The notes: generated by a model from the letters alone, not told the origin. DNA of 64,000 nt from Streptococcus mitis (GCF_000722705.1 NZ_JPFW01000009.1:124001-188000), one strand, 5' to 3'; shown: positions 32,382 through 42,100, counted from the first letter of the stretch. Program-made: numbers and translations.

Positions 32382-32447
32382 ATTTATTTCCTCCTCTTTA
32401 CCTAACCAGTTTAACAAAAAGAATGAAAGAAAAATCGACTTTTGAGA

Positions 32448-32476
32448 TAAGTGGTTAAAATGAGAGGTTAAGTGGT
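32448..32476 (-). promoter_or_regulatory. LytTR-type direct repeat upstream of the exporter operon
   Basis: ACCACTTA occurs twice on the minus strand (32469-32476 and 32448-32455), 21 bases apart from start to start, or two helical turns. It sits about 35 bases before an extended -10 (TGTTAAACT, near 32408-32416). This is the geometry of LytTR binding sites such as ComE boxes, so autoregulation is likely. Confidence 0.6.
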
Positions 32477-32507
32477 GAGATGATGGAAACAGAATTATAT
32501 TTTTCAT

Positions 32508-32541
32508 TCAAAAAATCCTCCAGATTCTACTCTGAAGGATT
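32508..32541 (-). terminator. Terminator beyond the displaced leuS tail
   Basis: AATCCT-T-CAGA / TCTG-G-AGGATT arms with a six-base loop on the minus strand (32514-32541) followed by six Ts. It lies seven bases after the stop of the duplicated leuS tail, not after the present leuS stop. Confidence 0.75.
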
Positions 32542-32547
32542 CCTATC

Positions 32548-32583
32548 TTATTTCACAATAATATTAACCAATTTAGTTGGCTT
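32548..32583 (-). pseudogene. Displaced 3' tail of leuS
   Basis: Read in frame on the minus strand this gives KPTKLVNIIVK and a stop. The present leuS ends [10 protein letters not shown] and a stop 85 bases upstream. Eight of ten residues match but many third bases differ, so it is a diverged copy of the gene end rather than a recent duplication. Confidence 0.7.
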
Positions 32584-32607
32584 CAATAGTCCAGTGGACT
32601 ATTGAAG
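32581..32607. repeat. 27-base near-perfect palindrome at the leuS tail junction
   Basis: Thirteen-base arms CTTCAATAGTCCA and TGGACTATTGAAG flank a single G. It abuts the displaced leuS tail and sits between it and the real stop. No T-run follows, so it is not a standard terminator; it may be the end of an inserted element. Confidence 0.75.
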
Positions 32608-32632
32608 GTGGCAGATAGAGCTAATAAACTCG

Positions 32633-35134
32633 TTATTTAACGACGATATTAACGAGTTTGTTAGGTACACTAATCACTTTCACGATTTCCTTACCGTCAA
32701 TCTCTGCTTTGACTTTTTCATCAGCCAGAGCAATTTCTTGCAATTCTTCTCGTGATAGATCTTTGGCTACCATCAATTTGGCACGGACTTTACCTTTGAT
32801 TTGGACGACGATTTCGATTTCGTCTTCAACCAATTTGCTTTCGTCCCATGTTGGCCAAGCCACGTAAGAAATTGATTCTCCTGTTGCGGCAACAGTTTGC
32901 CAGAGTTCTTCTGCCAAGTGAGGAGCAAATGGGGCAATCAATTGGATAAAGCCTTTGGCGTAGTCCACATAGAGCTTGTCTTCCTTGTTAGCCGCGTTGA
33001 CAAAGACCATAAGTTGGGCAATGGCTGTGTTGAATTTGAGAGACTCAATTTGCTCTGTGACAGCTTTGACTGTTTCATTGTAGACCTTGTCAAGAGCACC
33101 ATTGTTCTCCTCAATGATTTCCTTACTTGTGATCAAACGGTAAACACGGTCAAGGAACTTACGGCTTCCTTCCAGACCTTCCTCAGACCAAGCGATGGAA
33201 GCATCAAGTGGACCCATGAACATTTCATAGACGCGAAGGGTATCGGCACCGTATTGTTCCACTACGTCATCTGGGTTGACAACGTTCTTGAGCGATTTAG
33301 ACATCTTGGCTGGTGCTTGCTCCAATTCTTCTCCTGTTTCCACGTGGAAGAAAGAACCGTCACGTTTTTCAACCTTGTCAGTCGCCACAAGAGCCCCACG
33401 GTGATCACGGTAGCTAGTTCCCAAGATCATTCCTTGGTTAAAGAGTTTTTGGAATGGCTCTTTTGTTGGAACCACACCGAGGTCATAGAGGAATTTATGC
33501 CAGAAACGAGCGTAAAGCAAGTGAAGTACAGCATGTTCCGCACCACCCACGTAGATATCTACTGGCAACCATTGTTTGAGAAGGTCCTCATCAGCCAATT
33601 TCTCAGTATTGTGTGGGTCAATATAGCGGAGGTAGTACCAGCTTGAGCCAGCCCATTGTGGCATGGTGTTTGTTTCACGACGACCCTTGACACCATCTTC
33701 ACGAGTCACTTCAAGCCAGTCTGTCAAGTTAGCTAGTGGACTTTCACCAGTACCTGAAGGGCGAATATCCTTGGTTACAGGCAAGACAAGTGGCAATTCA
33801 TTTTCTGGAACAGCTGTTGAAGTTCCATCTTCCCAATGAATGATTGGAATTGGCTCACCCCAGTAACGTTGACGACTAAAGAGCCAGTCGCGGAGACGGT
33901 AGGTAACCTTCTCCTGACCACAGCCTTTTTCTTCCAACCAAGCGACAATCTTAGCAATAGCGTCTTCTTTGTTGAGTCCATCTAGGAAGGCTGAATTAAC
34001 ATGAAGGCCATCTTCTGTGTAGGCAGCTTCTTCAACGTTTCCACCTTCAAGCACTTCTACAATTGGAAGGTCAAATTGTTTGGCAAATTCCCAGTCACGT
34101 TGGTCGTGGGCAGGAACAGCCATTACCGCACCTGTCCCGTAACTAGCAAGAACATAGTCCGCAATCCAGATTGGAATTTCCTTGCCATTGACAGGATTGA
34201 TGGCATAAGCACCAGTCCAAACTCCTGTTTTTTCCTTAGCAAGATCTGTACGAGCCAAGTCAGACTTGAGACTAGCTTGATGTTTGTAGTCTGCTACAGC
34301 CTCTGCTTGCTCTGGGCTTGTGATGGCGTCAACCAAGTCATGTTCAGGAGCCAAGACAGTGAAAGTAGCACCGAAAAGGGTGTCAGGACGAGTCGTAAAG
34401 ACTGTGAATTCCTTGTCTGTTCCCTTAACTTTGAAGGTTACATTGGCACCAGTTGATTTACCAATCCAGTTGCGTTGCATGTCCTTGATAGACTCTGGCC
34501 AATCAAGCTCGTCTAAGTCATTAAGCAAGCGTTCTGCATAGGCCGTGATTTTAAGCATCCATTGGCGCATTGGTTTGCGGACAACAGGATAGCCACCACG
34601 CTCAGAAGTTCCATCAGGAAGGACTTCTTCGTTGGCAATGGCTGTTCCCAACTCTTCAACCCAGTTTACTGGTACTTCCGCTTCATAGGCCAAGCCTTTT
34701 TCGTAAAGCTTGGTGAAAATCCATTGTGTCCACTTGTAGTAGTTTGGATCTGTTGTATTGACTTCACGATCCCAGTCATAAGAAAATCCAAGCGCATTGA
34801 TTTGGCGTTTGAAGTTAGCAATGTTCTCAGCTGTAAATTCTGCTGGATCATTACCTGTATCCATAGCATATTGCTCTGCAGGTAAACCAAAGGCATCCCA
34901 ACCCATTGGGTGAAGGACATTGTAACCTTGCGCACGTTTATAACGGCTGAGGATATCGGTTGCAGTATAACCTTCTGGGTGTCCTACGTGAAGACCCGCT
35001 CCAGACGGATAAGGGAACATATCAAGAGCATAAAACTTCGGTTTTGATGCATCTGTTCCTGTCTTAAATGTATGATGTTCTGCCCAGTAGCCCTGCCACT
35101 TAGGCTCAATTTCTTTATGATTGTAAAAACTCAT
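32633..35134 (-). CDS. leuS: Leucyl-tRNA synthetase
   Basis: 833-residue class I synthetase. The HIGH motif is HVGHPEGY in [21 protein letters not shown] occurs in [16 protein letters not shown]. The CP1 editing domain (about residues 220-420) has [12 protein letters not shown] and the conserved Asp region ([15 protein letters not shown]). Full length for bacteria. Its 3' end seems to have been replaced (see the displaced tail). Confidence 0.97.
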   Translation of the reverse strand: MSFYNHKEIEPKWQGYWAEHHTFKTGTDASKPKFYALDMFPYPSGAGLHVGHPEGYTATDILSRYKRAQGYNVLHPMGWDAFGLPAEQYAMDTGNDPAEFTAENIANFKRQINALGFSYDWDREVNTTDPNYYKWTQWIFTKLYEKGLAYEAEVPVNWVEELGTAIANEEVLPDGTSERGGYPVVRKPMRQWMLKITAYAERLLNDLDELDWPESIKDMQRNWIGKSTGANVTFKVKGTDKEFTVFTTRPDTLFGATFTVLAPEHDLVDAITSPEQAEAVADYKHQASLKSDLARTDLAKEKTGVWTGAYAINPVNGKEIPIWIADYVLASYGTGAVMAVPAHDQRDWEFAKQFDLPIVEVLEGGNVEEAAYTEDGLHVNSAFLDGLNKEDAIAKIVAWLEEKGCGQEKVTYRLRDWLFSRQRYWGEPIPIIHWEDGTSTAVPENELPLVLPVTKDIRPSGTGESPLANLTDWLEVTREDGVKGRRETNTMPQWAGSSWYYLRYIDPHNTEKLADEDLLKQWLPVDIYVGGAEHAVLHLLYARFWHKFLYDLGVVPTKEPFQKLFNQGMILGTSYRDHRGALVATDKVEKRDGSFFHVETGEELEQAPAKMSKSLKNVVNPDDVVEQYGADTLRVYEMFMGPLDASIAWSEEGLEGSRKFLDRVYRLITSKEIIEENNGALDKVYNETVKAVTEQIESLKFNTAIAQLMVFVNAANKEDKLYVDYAKGFIQLIAPFAPHLAEELWQTVAATGESISYVAWPTWDESKLVEDEIEIVVQIKGKVRAKLMVAKDLSREELQEIALADEKVKAEIDGKEIVKVISVPNKLVNIVVK

Positions 35135-35162
35135 GGTCTCTCTCCAATTTTGTGATGTTACT

Positions 35163-35171
35163 ATTATACCA
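35163..35171 (-). promoter_or_regulatory. leuS extended -10 promoter
   Basis: TGGTATAAT on the minus strand, about 29 bases before the leuS start; the -35 (TTTCAA with a 16-base spacer) is weak. No T-box leader is visible between promoter and start, as there is no room for one. Confidence 0.6.
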
Positions 35172-35454
35172 TTTTTGAGGGAATTTGAAAGACGAGAAAT
35201 GTTCTTTTAGGCTTGGATGACAAGAAAGACCGAATCGCAAATCCAGCTTATGTAGCAGTATAAAAAATTAGCCCCCATTTTGAGCTAACTTCTATTGATT
35301 TTTGGTCTCCTCCATTTTCTTTCCCCTAGTGTCTTTGACCCATATTCCTAGTTTTAGATTTCTTTAAGGTTTTTATTATATCCTATAGAACTCTGCAAAT
35401 TATAAATGTTGACCAAATTGTAGAGTAAAAACGTTCGTAAAAAAGGAGATTCTT
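35172..35454. other. Intergenic region between leuS and the iron importer operon
   Basis: No gene. A short plus-strand frame (about 35195-35263, ending [19 protein letters not shown]) could be the remnant of a lost gene. A weak TTAGC/GCTAA hairpin lies near 35268-35288. No clear promoter for the importer operon was found; the -35-like TTGACC (35409) lacks a matching -10. Confidence 0.4.
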
Positions 35455-36495
35455 ATGAAAAAACTACTATTCTTTCTCTCTTGTGGATGGATATTTCTTA
35501 CTTTATCTGGATGTTCTTCAACAACAGATTCGGAAACTAACACTGAGACAGATTCGGATAATGCTTTGGTTATCTACTCGCCTAACCCTGAAGACCTTAT
35601 CGAAGAGACAATCCCTGCCTTCGAAGAAAAATATGGTATTAAGGTTGATTTAGTACAAGCCAGCACGGGTGAATTGTTCAAAAAAGCTGAGGCCGAAAAA
35701 GAATCCCCAGTAGCCGATGTCATTTTCGGAGGCTCCTACGCTCTCTTCTCTTCTAACGAAAAACTTTTTGAACCTTATATTTCTCAAGAGAACGACCAGA
35801 TAATCCCTGAATATCAAAATAAAACAGGATTCTACACACCTTATACACTGGATGTCAGTGTTATCATTGCCAATTCAGCTCTTACAAAAGATATTAAAAT
35901 TGAAGGCTACAATGATCTACTCAATCCTAAATTAAAAGGTAAAATCGCTACTGCTGATCCAAGTAATGCTTCTAGTGCCTTTGCTCAATTAACAAACATG
36001 CTTGTAGACCAAGGTGGATACGAAAATGAACAAGCTTGGACCTATGTGAAAAATCTATTTACCCTAGTAGATGGAAAAATTGCATCTAGCTCTTCAAATG
36101 TTTACAAAGCTGTCGCCGATGGAGAAATGGCTGTTGGACTCACCTATGAAGACCCTGCCTTAAAACTCTTAAATGATGGAGTTGATGTAAAAGTCATTTA
36201 TCCAAAAGAAGGTACCGTCTTTTTACCTGGTAACGCAGCTATCATCAAAAATGCCAAACACATGGAAAACGCTAAGAAATTTATCGATTTCATCCTTTCT
36301 CAAGAAATACAAGATAAGCTAGGAACTGAAACTACAATCAGACCTATTCGTAAAAATGCTAAAACCAATAAAAATATGAAGGCTATGACAGAAATCAAGA
36401 TTGCCACCGAAGATTCAGATTATGTCATTAAAAATAAATCTGCTATTCTTAAAAAATACAATGACATTTTTACAGATATCCAATCTAAACAGTAA
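35455..36495 (+). CDS. Iron-type ABC importer, substrate-binding lipoprotein
   Basis: 346-residue extracellular lipoprotein: basic start, hydrophobic stretch, lipobox LSGC (Cys20). It belongs to the Fe3+/phosphonate/polyamine-like binding-protein group (VIYSPNPEDLIEETIPAFEEKYGIKV, ADVIFGGS, TPYTLDVSVIIANSA). The pneumococcal equivalent (SP_0243 region, Pit locus) is described as an iron transporter; specificity here is by analogy. Start ATG follows AAGGAG. First gene of a three-gene operon. Confidence 0.88.
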   Translation: MKKLLFFLSCGWIFLTLSGCSSTTDSETNTETDSDNALVIYSPNPEDLIEETIPAFEEKYGIKVDLVQASTGELFKKAEAEKESPVADVIFGGSYALFSSNEKLFEPYISQENDQIIPEYQNKTGFYTPYTLDVSVIIANSALTKDIKIEGYNDLLNPKLKGKIATADPSNASSAFAQLTNMLVDQGGYENEQAWTYVKNLFTLVDGKIASSSSNVYKAVADGEMAVGLTYEDPALKLLNDGVDVKVIYPKEGTVFLPGNAAIIKNAKHMENAKKFIDFILSQEIQDKLGTETTIRPIRKNAKTNKNMKAMTEIKIATEDSDYVIKNKSAILKKYNDIFTDIQSKQ

Positions 36496-36507
36496 AAGAG
36501 GTTCACT

Positions 36508-37599
36508 ATGAGTGAGATCAAAATTATTAACGCCAAAAAAATCTACCACGATGTCCCTGTTATTGATAATTTAAACATTACAGTTCCAAAAGGAAGTCTC
36601 TTTACCATCCTTGGTCCTTCAGGGTGTGGGAAAACGACTCTTCTTCGCATGATTGCAGGTTTCAACAGTATCGAAGGCGGAGAATTTTACTTCGATGATA
36701 CAAAAATCAATAATATGGAACCCAGCAAACGCAATATCGGGATGGTTTTCCAAAACTACGCTATTTTCCCACATTTGACTGTCCGAGACAATGTTGCTTT
36801 TGGTCTCAAGCAAAAGAAGGTTCCAAAAGAAGAATTGGTCCAACAGACCAACAAGTATCTCGAACTCATGCAAATTGCTCAATATGCGGATCGAAAACCT
36901 GATAAACTCAGTGGTGGACAACAACAACGTGTTGCCTTGGCACGTGCCTTAGCGGTTAATCCAAGTGTTCTCCTCATGGACGAGCCACTTAGTAATCTGG
37001 ATGCCAAACTTCGCTTGGATATGCGTCAAGCCATTCGAGAAATCCAACACGAAGTGGGAATTACAACCGTCTATGTGACCCACGACCAAGAAGAAGCCAT
37101 GGCGATTTCAGACCAAATTGCTGTTATGAAAGATGGGGTGATCCAACAAATCGGCCGACCAAAAGAACTCTATCATAAACCAGCTAATGAGTTTGTGGCA
37201 ACCTTTATCGGACGCACAAATATTATCCCTGCCAATCTTGAAAAACGGAGCGACGGCGCTTATATCGTCTTTTCAGATGGCTATGCCCTTCGAATGCCAG
37301 CCCTTGATCAGATTGAAGAACAAGCTATTCATGTAAGCATTCGTCCTGAAGAGTTTATCAAAGATGAATCTGGAGATATTGAAGGAACTATTAGCGATAG
37401 CGTCTATCTTGGACTGAATACTGAATACTTCATCGAGACAGGCTTCGCCTCAAAAATTCAGGTTAGCGAAGAATCAACTTTTGAAGAAGATCTACAAAAA
37501 GGCGATCGTATTCGTCTACGAATCAATACTAAAAAATTAAACGTCTTTTCTGCGGATGGTTCCCAAAACCTGATAAAAGGAGTCAACCATGGAACGTAA
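36508..37599 (+). CDS. Iron-type ABC importer, ATP-binding protein
   Basis: 363 residues: Walker [10 protein letters not shown], signature LSGGQQQRV, Walker [13 protein letters not shown], switch His in VTHDQEEA, then a C-terminal TOBE regulatory domain (about 240 onward). It belongs to the PotA/FbpC group. It is 12 bases after the binding protein and overlaps the permease gene by 11 bases. Confidence 0.92.
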   Translation: MSEIKIINAKKIYHDVPVIDNLNITVPKGSLFTILGPSGCGKTTLLRMIAGFNSIEGGEFYFDDTKINNMEPSKRNIGMVFQNYAIFPHLTVRDNVAFGLKQKKVPKEELVQQTNKYLELMQIAQYADRKPDKLSGGQQQRVALARALAVNPSVLLMDEPLSNLDAKLRLDMRQAIREIQHEVGITTVYVTHDQEEAMAISDQIAVMKDGVIQQIGRPKELYHKPANEFVATFIGRTNIIPANLEKRSDGAYIVFSDGYALRMPALDQIEEQAIHVSIRPEEFIKDESGDIEGTISDSVYLGLNTEYFIETGFASKIQVSEESTFEEDLQKGDRIRLRINTKKLNVFSADGSQNLIKGVNHGT

Positions 37600-39247
37600 A
37601 AAACTAAATATTTGGACAGCCTCCTCTTTCTTCATCTTTCTTACCTATCTTGTCTTTCTGGTTTATCCTATCGTTACCGTGCTCAAGCAAGCACTCATAC
37701 ATGAAGGACAATTCTCACTAGCTAATTTTGTCACTTTCTTTAGTAAAGCCTACTACTCTGAGACACTCGTCAATAGTTTCAAGGTTTCCATTACCGCTAC
37801 TGTCACCTCCTTAGTTGTAGGAACCTTATTAGCTTACCTCTTTTCCATGTATGACTTCAAGGGAAAGAAATTTCTACAAATATTGATTATCATTGCTTCC
37901 ATGTCAGCTCCTTTCGTGGGAGCCTACTCCTGGATTCTCTTGTTGGGACGAAATGGGGTCATCACTAAATTCCTGACAAATACCCTTCATCTTCCAGCTA
38001 TCGATATTTATGGATTCAAAGGAATTGTACTTGTCTTTACACTACAATTATTCCCACTAGTATTTCTATACGTTGCTGGGACAATGAAAAGTATTGACAA
38101 TTCTCTACTTGAAGCCGCTGAAAGCATGGGTTCCTTCGGATTTAAGCGTATCGTAACGGTTATTTTACCTCTCCTAGTTCCAACCTTACTAGCGGCTGCC
38201 CTGCTTGTATTTATGAGAGCATTCTCAGACTTTGGAACACCGATGTTGATTGGTGAAGGATATCGGACTTTCCCTGTCCTGATTTATACCCAATTTATTA
38301 GCGAGGTTGGAGGAAATTCTGCCTTTGCATCTGCTTTAGCAGTTATGGCGATTAGCATTGCCTTGGCGATTTTCCTTATCCAAAAATACATCTCAAACCG
38401 CTACAGTTTCAGCATGAATTCGCTCCATCCAATCGAGCCTAAAAAAACTACAAAAGGAAAAATGGTTGCCATTTATGCAACAGTCTACGGAATTATCTTA
38501 TTCTCTGTTCTACCTCAAGTCTACTTGATTTATACTTCTTTCCTAAAAACATCAGGTATGGTATTTGTCAAAGGTTATTCTCTAAACAGTTACAAGGTAG
38601 CTTTCAATCGTATGGGATCTGCTATTTTCAATACCATTCGTATCCCTTTGATTGCCTTAGTCCTAGTTGTTCTATTTGCAACATTTATCTCCTACCTAGC
38701 CGTTAGAAAACGGAATTTGTTTACAAACTTAATTGATAGCCTCAGTATGGTTCCTTATATTGTACCAGGAACCGTTCTAGGGATTGCCTTCATTTCTTCC
38801 TTCAATACTGGCCTATTCGGAAGTGGATTTCTTATGATTACAGGGACAGCTTTCATCTTGATTATGTCTCTATCTGTCAGAAGATTACCGTATACTATTC
38901 GCTCATCTGTTGCTAGCTTGCAACAAATAGCACCAAGTATTGAAGAAGCCGCTGAAAGCTTAGGAAGTAGTCGTCTCAATACCTTTGCCAAGATTACAAC
39001 TCCAATGATGCTATCTGGTATTATTTCTGGAGCTATCCTATCTTGGGTCACAATGATTTCAGAACTCTCTACTTCTATCCTCCTCTACAATGTCAAAACA
39101 AGAACAATGACTGTAGCCATTTATACAGAGGTTCTCAGAGGAAATTACGGTGTAGCCGCAGCCTTGTCAACTATCCTGACTGTTCTAACAGTAGGTTCCT
39201 TGCTCTTGTTTATGAAAATCTCTAAAAGCAATAGCATTACACTTTAG
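37589..39247 (+). CDS. Iron-type ABC importer, fused double permease
   Basis: 552-residue membrane protein with two permease halves in one chain: coupling loops EAAESMGSFGFKRIVTVILP and EAAESLGSSRLNTFAKITTP. About twelve helices, as in FbpB-type iron permeases. Its start lies inside the end of the ATPase gene, showing translational coupling. Confidence 0.92.
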   Translation: MERKKLNIWTASSFFIFLTYLVFLVYPIVTVLKQALIHEGQFSLANFVTFFSKAYYSETLVNSFKVSITATVTSLVVGTLLAYLFSMYDFKGKKFLQILIIIASMSAPFVGAYSWILLLGRNGVITKFLTNTLHLPAIDIYGFKGIVLVFTLQLFPLVFLYVAGTMKSIDNSLLEAAESMGSFGFKRIVTVILPLLVPTLLAAALLVFMRAFSDFGTPMLIGEGYRTFPVLIYTQFISEVGGNSAFASALAVMAISIALAIFLIQKYISNRYSFSMNSLHPIEPKKTTKGKMVAIYATVYGIILFSVLPQVYLIYTSFLKTSGMVFVKGYSLNSYKVAFNRMGSAIFNTIRIPLIALVLVVLFATFISYLAVRKRNLFTNLIDSLSMVPYIVPGTVLGIAFISSFNTGLFGSGFLMITGTAFILIMSLSVRRLPYTIRSSVASLQQIAPSIEEAAESLGSSRLNTFAKITTPMMLSGIISGAILSWVTMISELSTSILLYNVKTRTMTVAIYTEVLRGNYGVAAALSTILTVLTVGSLLLFMKISKSNSITL

Positions 39248-39260
39248 TTTTTCCCATCAA

Positions 39261-39295
39261 AAACAGCCGAAAGGATTACCCTCGGCTGTTTTTTC
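39261..39295 (+). terminator. Terminator of the iron importer operon
   Basis: Perfect ten-base arms AAACAGCCGA (39261-39270) and TCGGCTGTTT (39282-39291), then TTTCTT. Strong intrinsic terminator on plus; also T-rich on minus. Confidence 0.88.
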
Positions 39296-39349
39296 TTATC
39301 TTGATATTCCTATCAAATCCTCAGTTCCTAGCAAGCAAGTCTAGACTGA

Positions 39350-40042
39350 TTAAATAGAGGCTTCCTCCATCTTCTCACGTCCTAGTTCTCGGTAACTACG
39401 GTCACCAACAACCTCAACGCTAAACTGGCCGTCCTCATATTCAAGGATGGTCACACTACCATTATCGAGACCATGCGGATGCATGCCATTAATCAGATAA
39501 ACAATGGTTCCAATGGTCATTCCGTGGCTAACGACAAGAGCATTGCCCCCACCTTGCTCTTCCATTTCTTTGGCAATCGCTTCAAAGCCTTCCTTGATTC
39601 GGCCACTGAGCTTTTCCCAGCCTTCAGCCCAACCAGCTGTATCGACCTCTACCAAGCCCTCAGCCAGTTCAGCATAAGACAATTGGTGAACGTGGTCCAC
39701 ATTAAAGATACGAGGAATAATACCCATGAAAAGATCACCATCGTAGGCTCCGTCAAAGCTACCAAAACACCACTCTCTGATACGCTTATCCATGCGATAA
39801 GGGATTTTCTCCTGCAAGCCAAGTTCGTCAAGGATAATTCCCATGGTCTGAATGGTGCGACCAGAATCACTCGAATAAGCGCGCTCAAACTGCAGATCAG
39901 ATTCTCGCAAACCGATTCCTAATTCTTGAATCCCTCGCTCACCTTCAGCTGTTAAGGGAGTATCGCTCCAACCTTGCGCGCGACCAATCGTGTTAAACAT
40001 AGTCTTGCCATGACGTACCAAATACAATCGTACTTTTACCAT
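39350..40042 (-). CDS. Histidine phosphatase family protein (phosphoglycerate-mutase-like)
   Basis: 230-residue protein with the catalytic LVRHGKTMFN near the N-terminus (His accepts the phosphate), a second conserved His in VVSHGMT, and the acid in RIREWCFGSFDG. It may be a broad phosphatase rather than a glycolytic mutase. The ATG (MVKVRLYLVRHG) has GGAGG seven to eight bases upstream; the longer frame runs back into the csRNA. Confidence 0.9.
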   Translation of the reverse strand: MVKVRLYLVRHGKTMFNTIGRAQGWSDTPLTAEGERGIQELGIGLRESDLQFERAYSSDSGRTIQTMGIILDELGLQEKIPYRMDKRIREWCFGSFDGAYDGDLFMGIIPRIFNVDHVHQLSYAELAEGLVEVDTAGWAEGWEKLSGRIKEGFEAIAKEMEEQGGGNALVVSHGMTIGTIVYLINGMHPHGLDNGSVTILEYEDGQFSVEVVGDRSYRELGREKMEEASI

Positions 40043-40064
40043 TTTCCGTCCTCCGTTTGTCTCT

Positions 40065-40073
40065 ATTATATCA
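40065..40073 (-). promoter_or_regulatory. Extended -10 promoter of the histidine phosphatase gene
   Basis: TGATATAAT on the minus strand, 23 bases before the start codon and immediately after the csRNA IV terminator; no strong -35 because that position falls in the terminator. Confidence 0.55.
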
Positions 40074-40080
40074 TGGATGA

Positions 40081-40232
40081 TAAAACAAAAGCCACCCATA
40101 CAGGTGACTTTTGCAGGAGATTATTATGAAAAAGTTTAGGAGTTCTATTAAATAAAGATATTAGATGAAAATCAAATTCAAACTAAATCAGAGTTATCTG
40201 TTTCAAATAATATTAGGAGGTCTTTATTTAAT
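40081..40232 (-). ncRNA. CiaR-dependent small RNA, long form (csRNA IV)
   Basis: About 152 bases. The family stem TTAAATAAAG/CTTTATTTAA is present (arms 40148-40157 and 40222-40231), but its arms are separated by 64 bases instead of nine. ACCTCCTAA still follows the 5' arm, ACTCC and ATCTCCT lie downstream, and the terminator has eleven-base arms (40086-40096, 40103-40113). The length fits the longest pneumococcal csRNA I recall (about 151). Confidence 0.87.
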
Positions 40233-40238
40233 GATTAT

Positions 40239-40271
40239 AGTATACACATCTAACCTTAAATAGAACTTAAA
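40239..40271 (-). promoter_or_regulatory. CiaR-type promoter of csRNA IV
   Basis: Perfect TTTAAG (40266-40271), five bases, TTTAAG (40255-40260), ten bases, TATACT (40239-40244) on the minus strand, 15 bases after the stop of the UPF0210 gene. The strongest of the four sites. Confidence 0.88.
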
Positions 40272-40286
40272 ATTTCTCCTATTTTC

Positions 40287-41624
40287 TTAATTTTTAAAAC
40301 TATGAATTGGTGCTGGGATTTGTCCTCCACGAGAGATGAAATCGACAGACGAAGCCCCATTGACTTTCATAACAGGTGCAGTTCCTAATAGGCCTCCAAA
40401 CTCAATCATATCGCCTTCTTTTCCTTTTGGAATGATACGAACAGCCGTTGTCTTCATATTAATGACACCAATTGCAGCTTCATCTGCAATCATGGCCGCA
40501 ATGGTTTCAGCAGGCGTATCTTCTGGGATGGCAATCATATCCAAACCAACAGAACAGATAGCCGTCATGGCTTCTAGTTTTTCCAGATTAAGAGAGCCAT
40601 TTTGCACTGCAGCAATCATTCCTTCATCCTCTGAAACAGGGATAAAGGCACCAGATAAACCACCAACTTGGTTGCAGGCCATCACTCCGCCCTTCTTAAC
40701 TTGGTCATTCAAGAGAGCCAAGGCAGCCGTCGTTCCGTGCGTTCCAACTGTTTCTAGCCCCATTTCTTCAAGGACACGTGCAACAGAGTCTCCAACCGCA
40801 GGAGTTGGCGCCAAACTCAAGTCAACAATACCAAACTCCACACCCAGTCTCTCGCTAGCCATTTGACCAACCAATTGACCTATACGAGTGATTTTAAAGG
40901 CAGTCTTCTTGACCGTTTCGGCTACTACATCAAAACTCTCTCCACGAACTTTTTCCAAGGCACGCTTCACCACACCAGGACCAGAAACCCCGACATTGAT
41001 GATAACATCAGCTTCTCCAACACCGTGGAAAGCACCCGCCATAAATGGATTGTCCTCAACAGCATTAGCAAATACAACCAGCTTAGCTGCGCCCATATCA
41101 GATAGATTAGCCGTTTCCTTGATAATACGTCCCATATCTGCCACAGCCGTCATATTAATACCAGACTTGGTTGAGCCGATATTGACTGACGAGCAGACCT
41201 TGTCCGTTTCAGCCAAAGCGCGAGGAATAGAATTGATGAGAATCTCATCTCCCTTTTGATAACCCTTTTGTACCAAGGCAGAAAAACCACCAATAAAGTC
41301 CACACCAATCTCTTTCGCAGCCTTATCAAGCGCTTTTGCCAGAACCACGTAGTCCGTCGCATCTGTCGCCGCCCCAATCAGAGAAATAGGAGTTACCGAT
41401 ACACGCTTATTAACGATTGGAATTCCCAACTCCGCTGCAATTTCATCACCAACAGCTACTAAGTTAGCCGCCTTGGTCGTAATCTTTTGATAAATTTTCT
41501 CCGCAGCACGATTGATATCTGGATCGATACAGTCCAAAAGGGAAATTCCCATGGTAATGGTTCTGATATCGAAGTTTTGCTCCTCAATCATGGCAATGGT
41601 TTCAGTAACTTGTCTAATATCCAT
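40287..41624 (-). CDS. PFL-like family protein (UPF0210/DUF711)
   Basis: 445-residue protein distantly related to glycyl-radical enzymes by fold, but without an obvious glycyl-radical motif, so an unrelated role is likely. Conserved stretches include [48 protein letters not shown] and [14 protein letters not shown]. Function not established. It follows the ACT-domain gene by nine bases, a pairing kept in many Gram-positive bacteria. Confidence 0.88.
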   Translation of the reverse strand: MDIRQVTETIAMIEEQNFDIRTITMGISLLDCIDPDINRAAEKIYQKITTKAANLVAVGDEIAAELGIPIVNKRVSVTPISLIGAATDATDYVVLAKALDKAAKEIGVDFIGGFSALVQKGYQKGDEILINSIPRALAETDKVCSSVNIGSTKSGINMTAVADMGRIIKETANLSDMGAAKLVVFANAVEDNPFMAGAFHGVGEADVIINVGVSGPGVVKRALEKVRGESFDVVAETVKKTAFKITRIGQLVGQMASERLGVEFGIVDLSLAPTPAVGDSVARVLEEMGLETVGTHGTTAALALLNDQVKKGGVMACNQVGGLSGAFIPVSEDEGMIAAVQNGSLNLEKLEAMTAICSVGLDMIAIPEDTPAETIAAMIADEAAIGVINMKTTAVRIIPKGKEGDMIEFGGLLGTAPVMKVNGASSVDFISRGGQIPAPIHSFKN

Positions 41625-41633
41625 GTGTACCTC

Positions 41634-41900
41634 CTAGATATTATACATAGCTTCGAAAATCGCAGCACTTTGAATATTAATTTTCACATTCAAAGTTTGC
41701 CCAAAAGCTTCAAATTCATTACGAAGATAAGTGAAATCTTGCTTTTCATCACTAGAGACGACAGCCATCATCGTGAAATATTCATCCAAGACAGTTTGAG
41801 AGATATCGTCTATGTTCAAACCCAATTCTGCAATTTTACCAGAAACTCCCGCAACAATTCCAGATTTATCTTTACCAACAACAGTTATAATCGCTTTCAT
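41634..41900 (-). CDS. ACT-domain protein (UPF0237)
   Basis: 88 residues forming a single ACT domain (MKAIITVVGKDKSGIVAGVS, then LNIDDISQTVLDEYFTMMAVV), a ligand-binding fold. It probably senses an amino acid or a related ligand and acts with the UPF0210 partner. The start was set at MKAIITVV with GGAG upstream; the longer frame crosses the promoter region. Confidence 0.87.
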   Translation of the reverse strand: MKAIITVVGKDKSGIVAGVSGKIAELGLNIDDISQTVLDEYFTMMAVVSSDEKQDFTYLRNEFEAFGQTLNVKINIQSAAIFEAMYNI

Positions 41901-41928
41901 AAGCAAACTCCAATTCTTCTTAAAATAG

Positions 41929-41971
41929 GAAACCTGAACATTAAACAGGTTTCGTTTTAAATAGTATAGCA
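41929..41971 (-). promoter_or_regulatory. Promoter and leader hairpin of the ACT-UPF0210 operon
   Basis: Extended -10 TGCTATACT on the minus strand (41963-41971). A perfect eight-base hairpin GAAACCTG/CAGGTTTC (41946-41953, 41929-41936) begins almost at the predicted transcription start. Confidence 0.5.
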
Positions 41972-41990
41972 TAATTCTAACTAAAATACT

Positions 41991-42048
41991 CAAAAACGCC
42001 TGCTTACGAAGTTGTTCTTAAGCAAAAAACAATTTCGTAAACAAGCGT
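41991..42048 (-). terminator. Terminator of the S10-spc-alpha operon
   Basis: Twenty-one-base arms (42028-42048 and 41996-42016) pair at 18 positions, two of the rest being G.U on the minus strand, around an 11-base loop, followed by TTTTTG. It lies about 120 bases after rplQ. Confidence 0.82.
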
Positions 42049-42076
42049 CTACTATACCAACTTATGATGAGTGTTC

Positions 42077-42100
42077 CCGCTAGGACCGAAATCCTAGCGG
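42077..42100 (-). other. Hairpin between rplQ and the operon terminator
   Basis: Perfect nine-base arms CCGCTAGGA/TCCTAGCGG with a six-base loop and no T-run. It may shield the 3' end of the ribosomal mRNA or mark a processing site. Confidence 0.5.

Noticed and set aside
32581-32607. leuS terminator at the palindrome
   Set aside because: No T-run follows on either strand and the single-base centre makes a poor terminator loop; the hairpin at 32508-32541 fits better.
35135-35162. T-box leader upstream of leuS
   Set aside because: The predicted transcript start is about 25 bases before the start codon, leaving no room for a T-box.
35195-35263. Short plus-strand frame downstream of the leuS promoter
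   Set aside because: Only about 22 codons, no start or ribosome site; noted as a possible remnant only.
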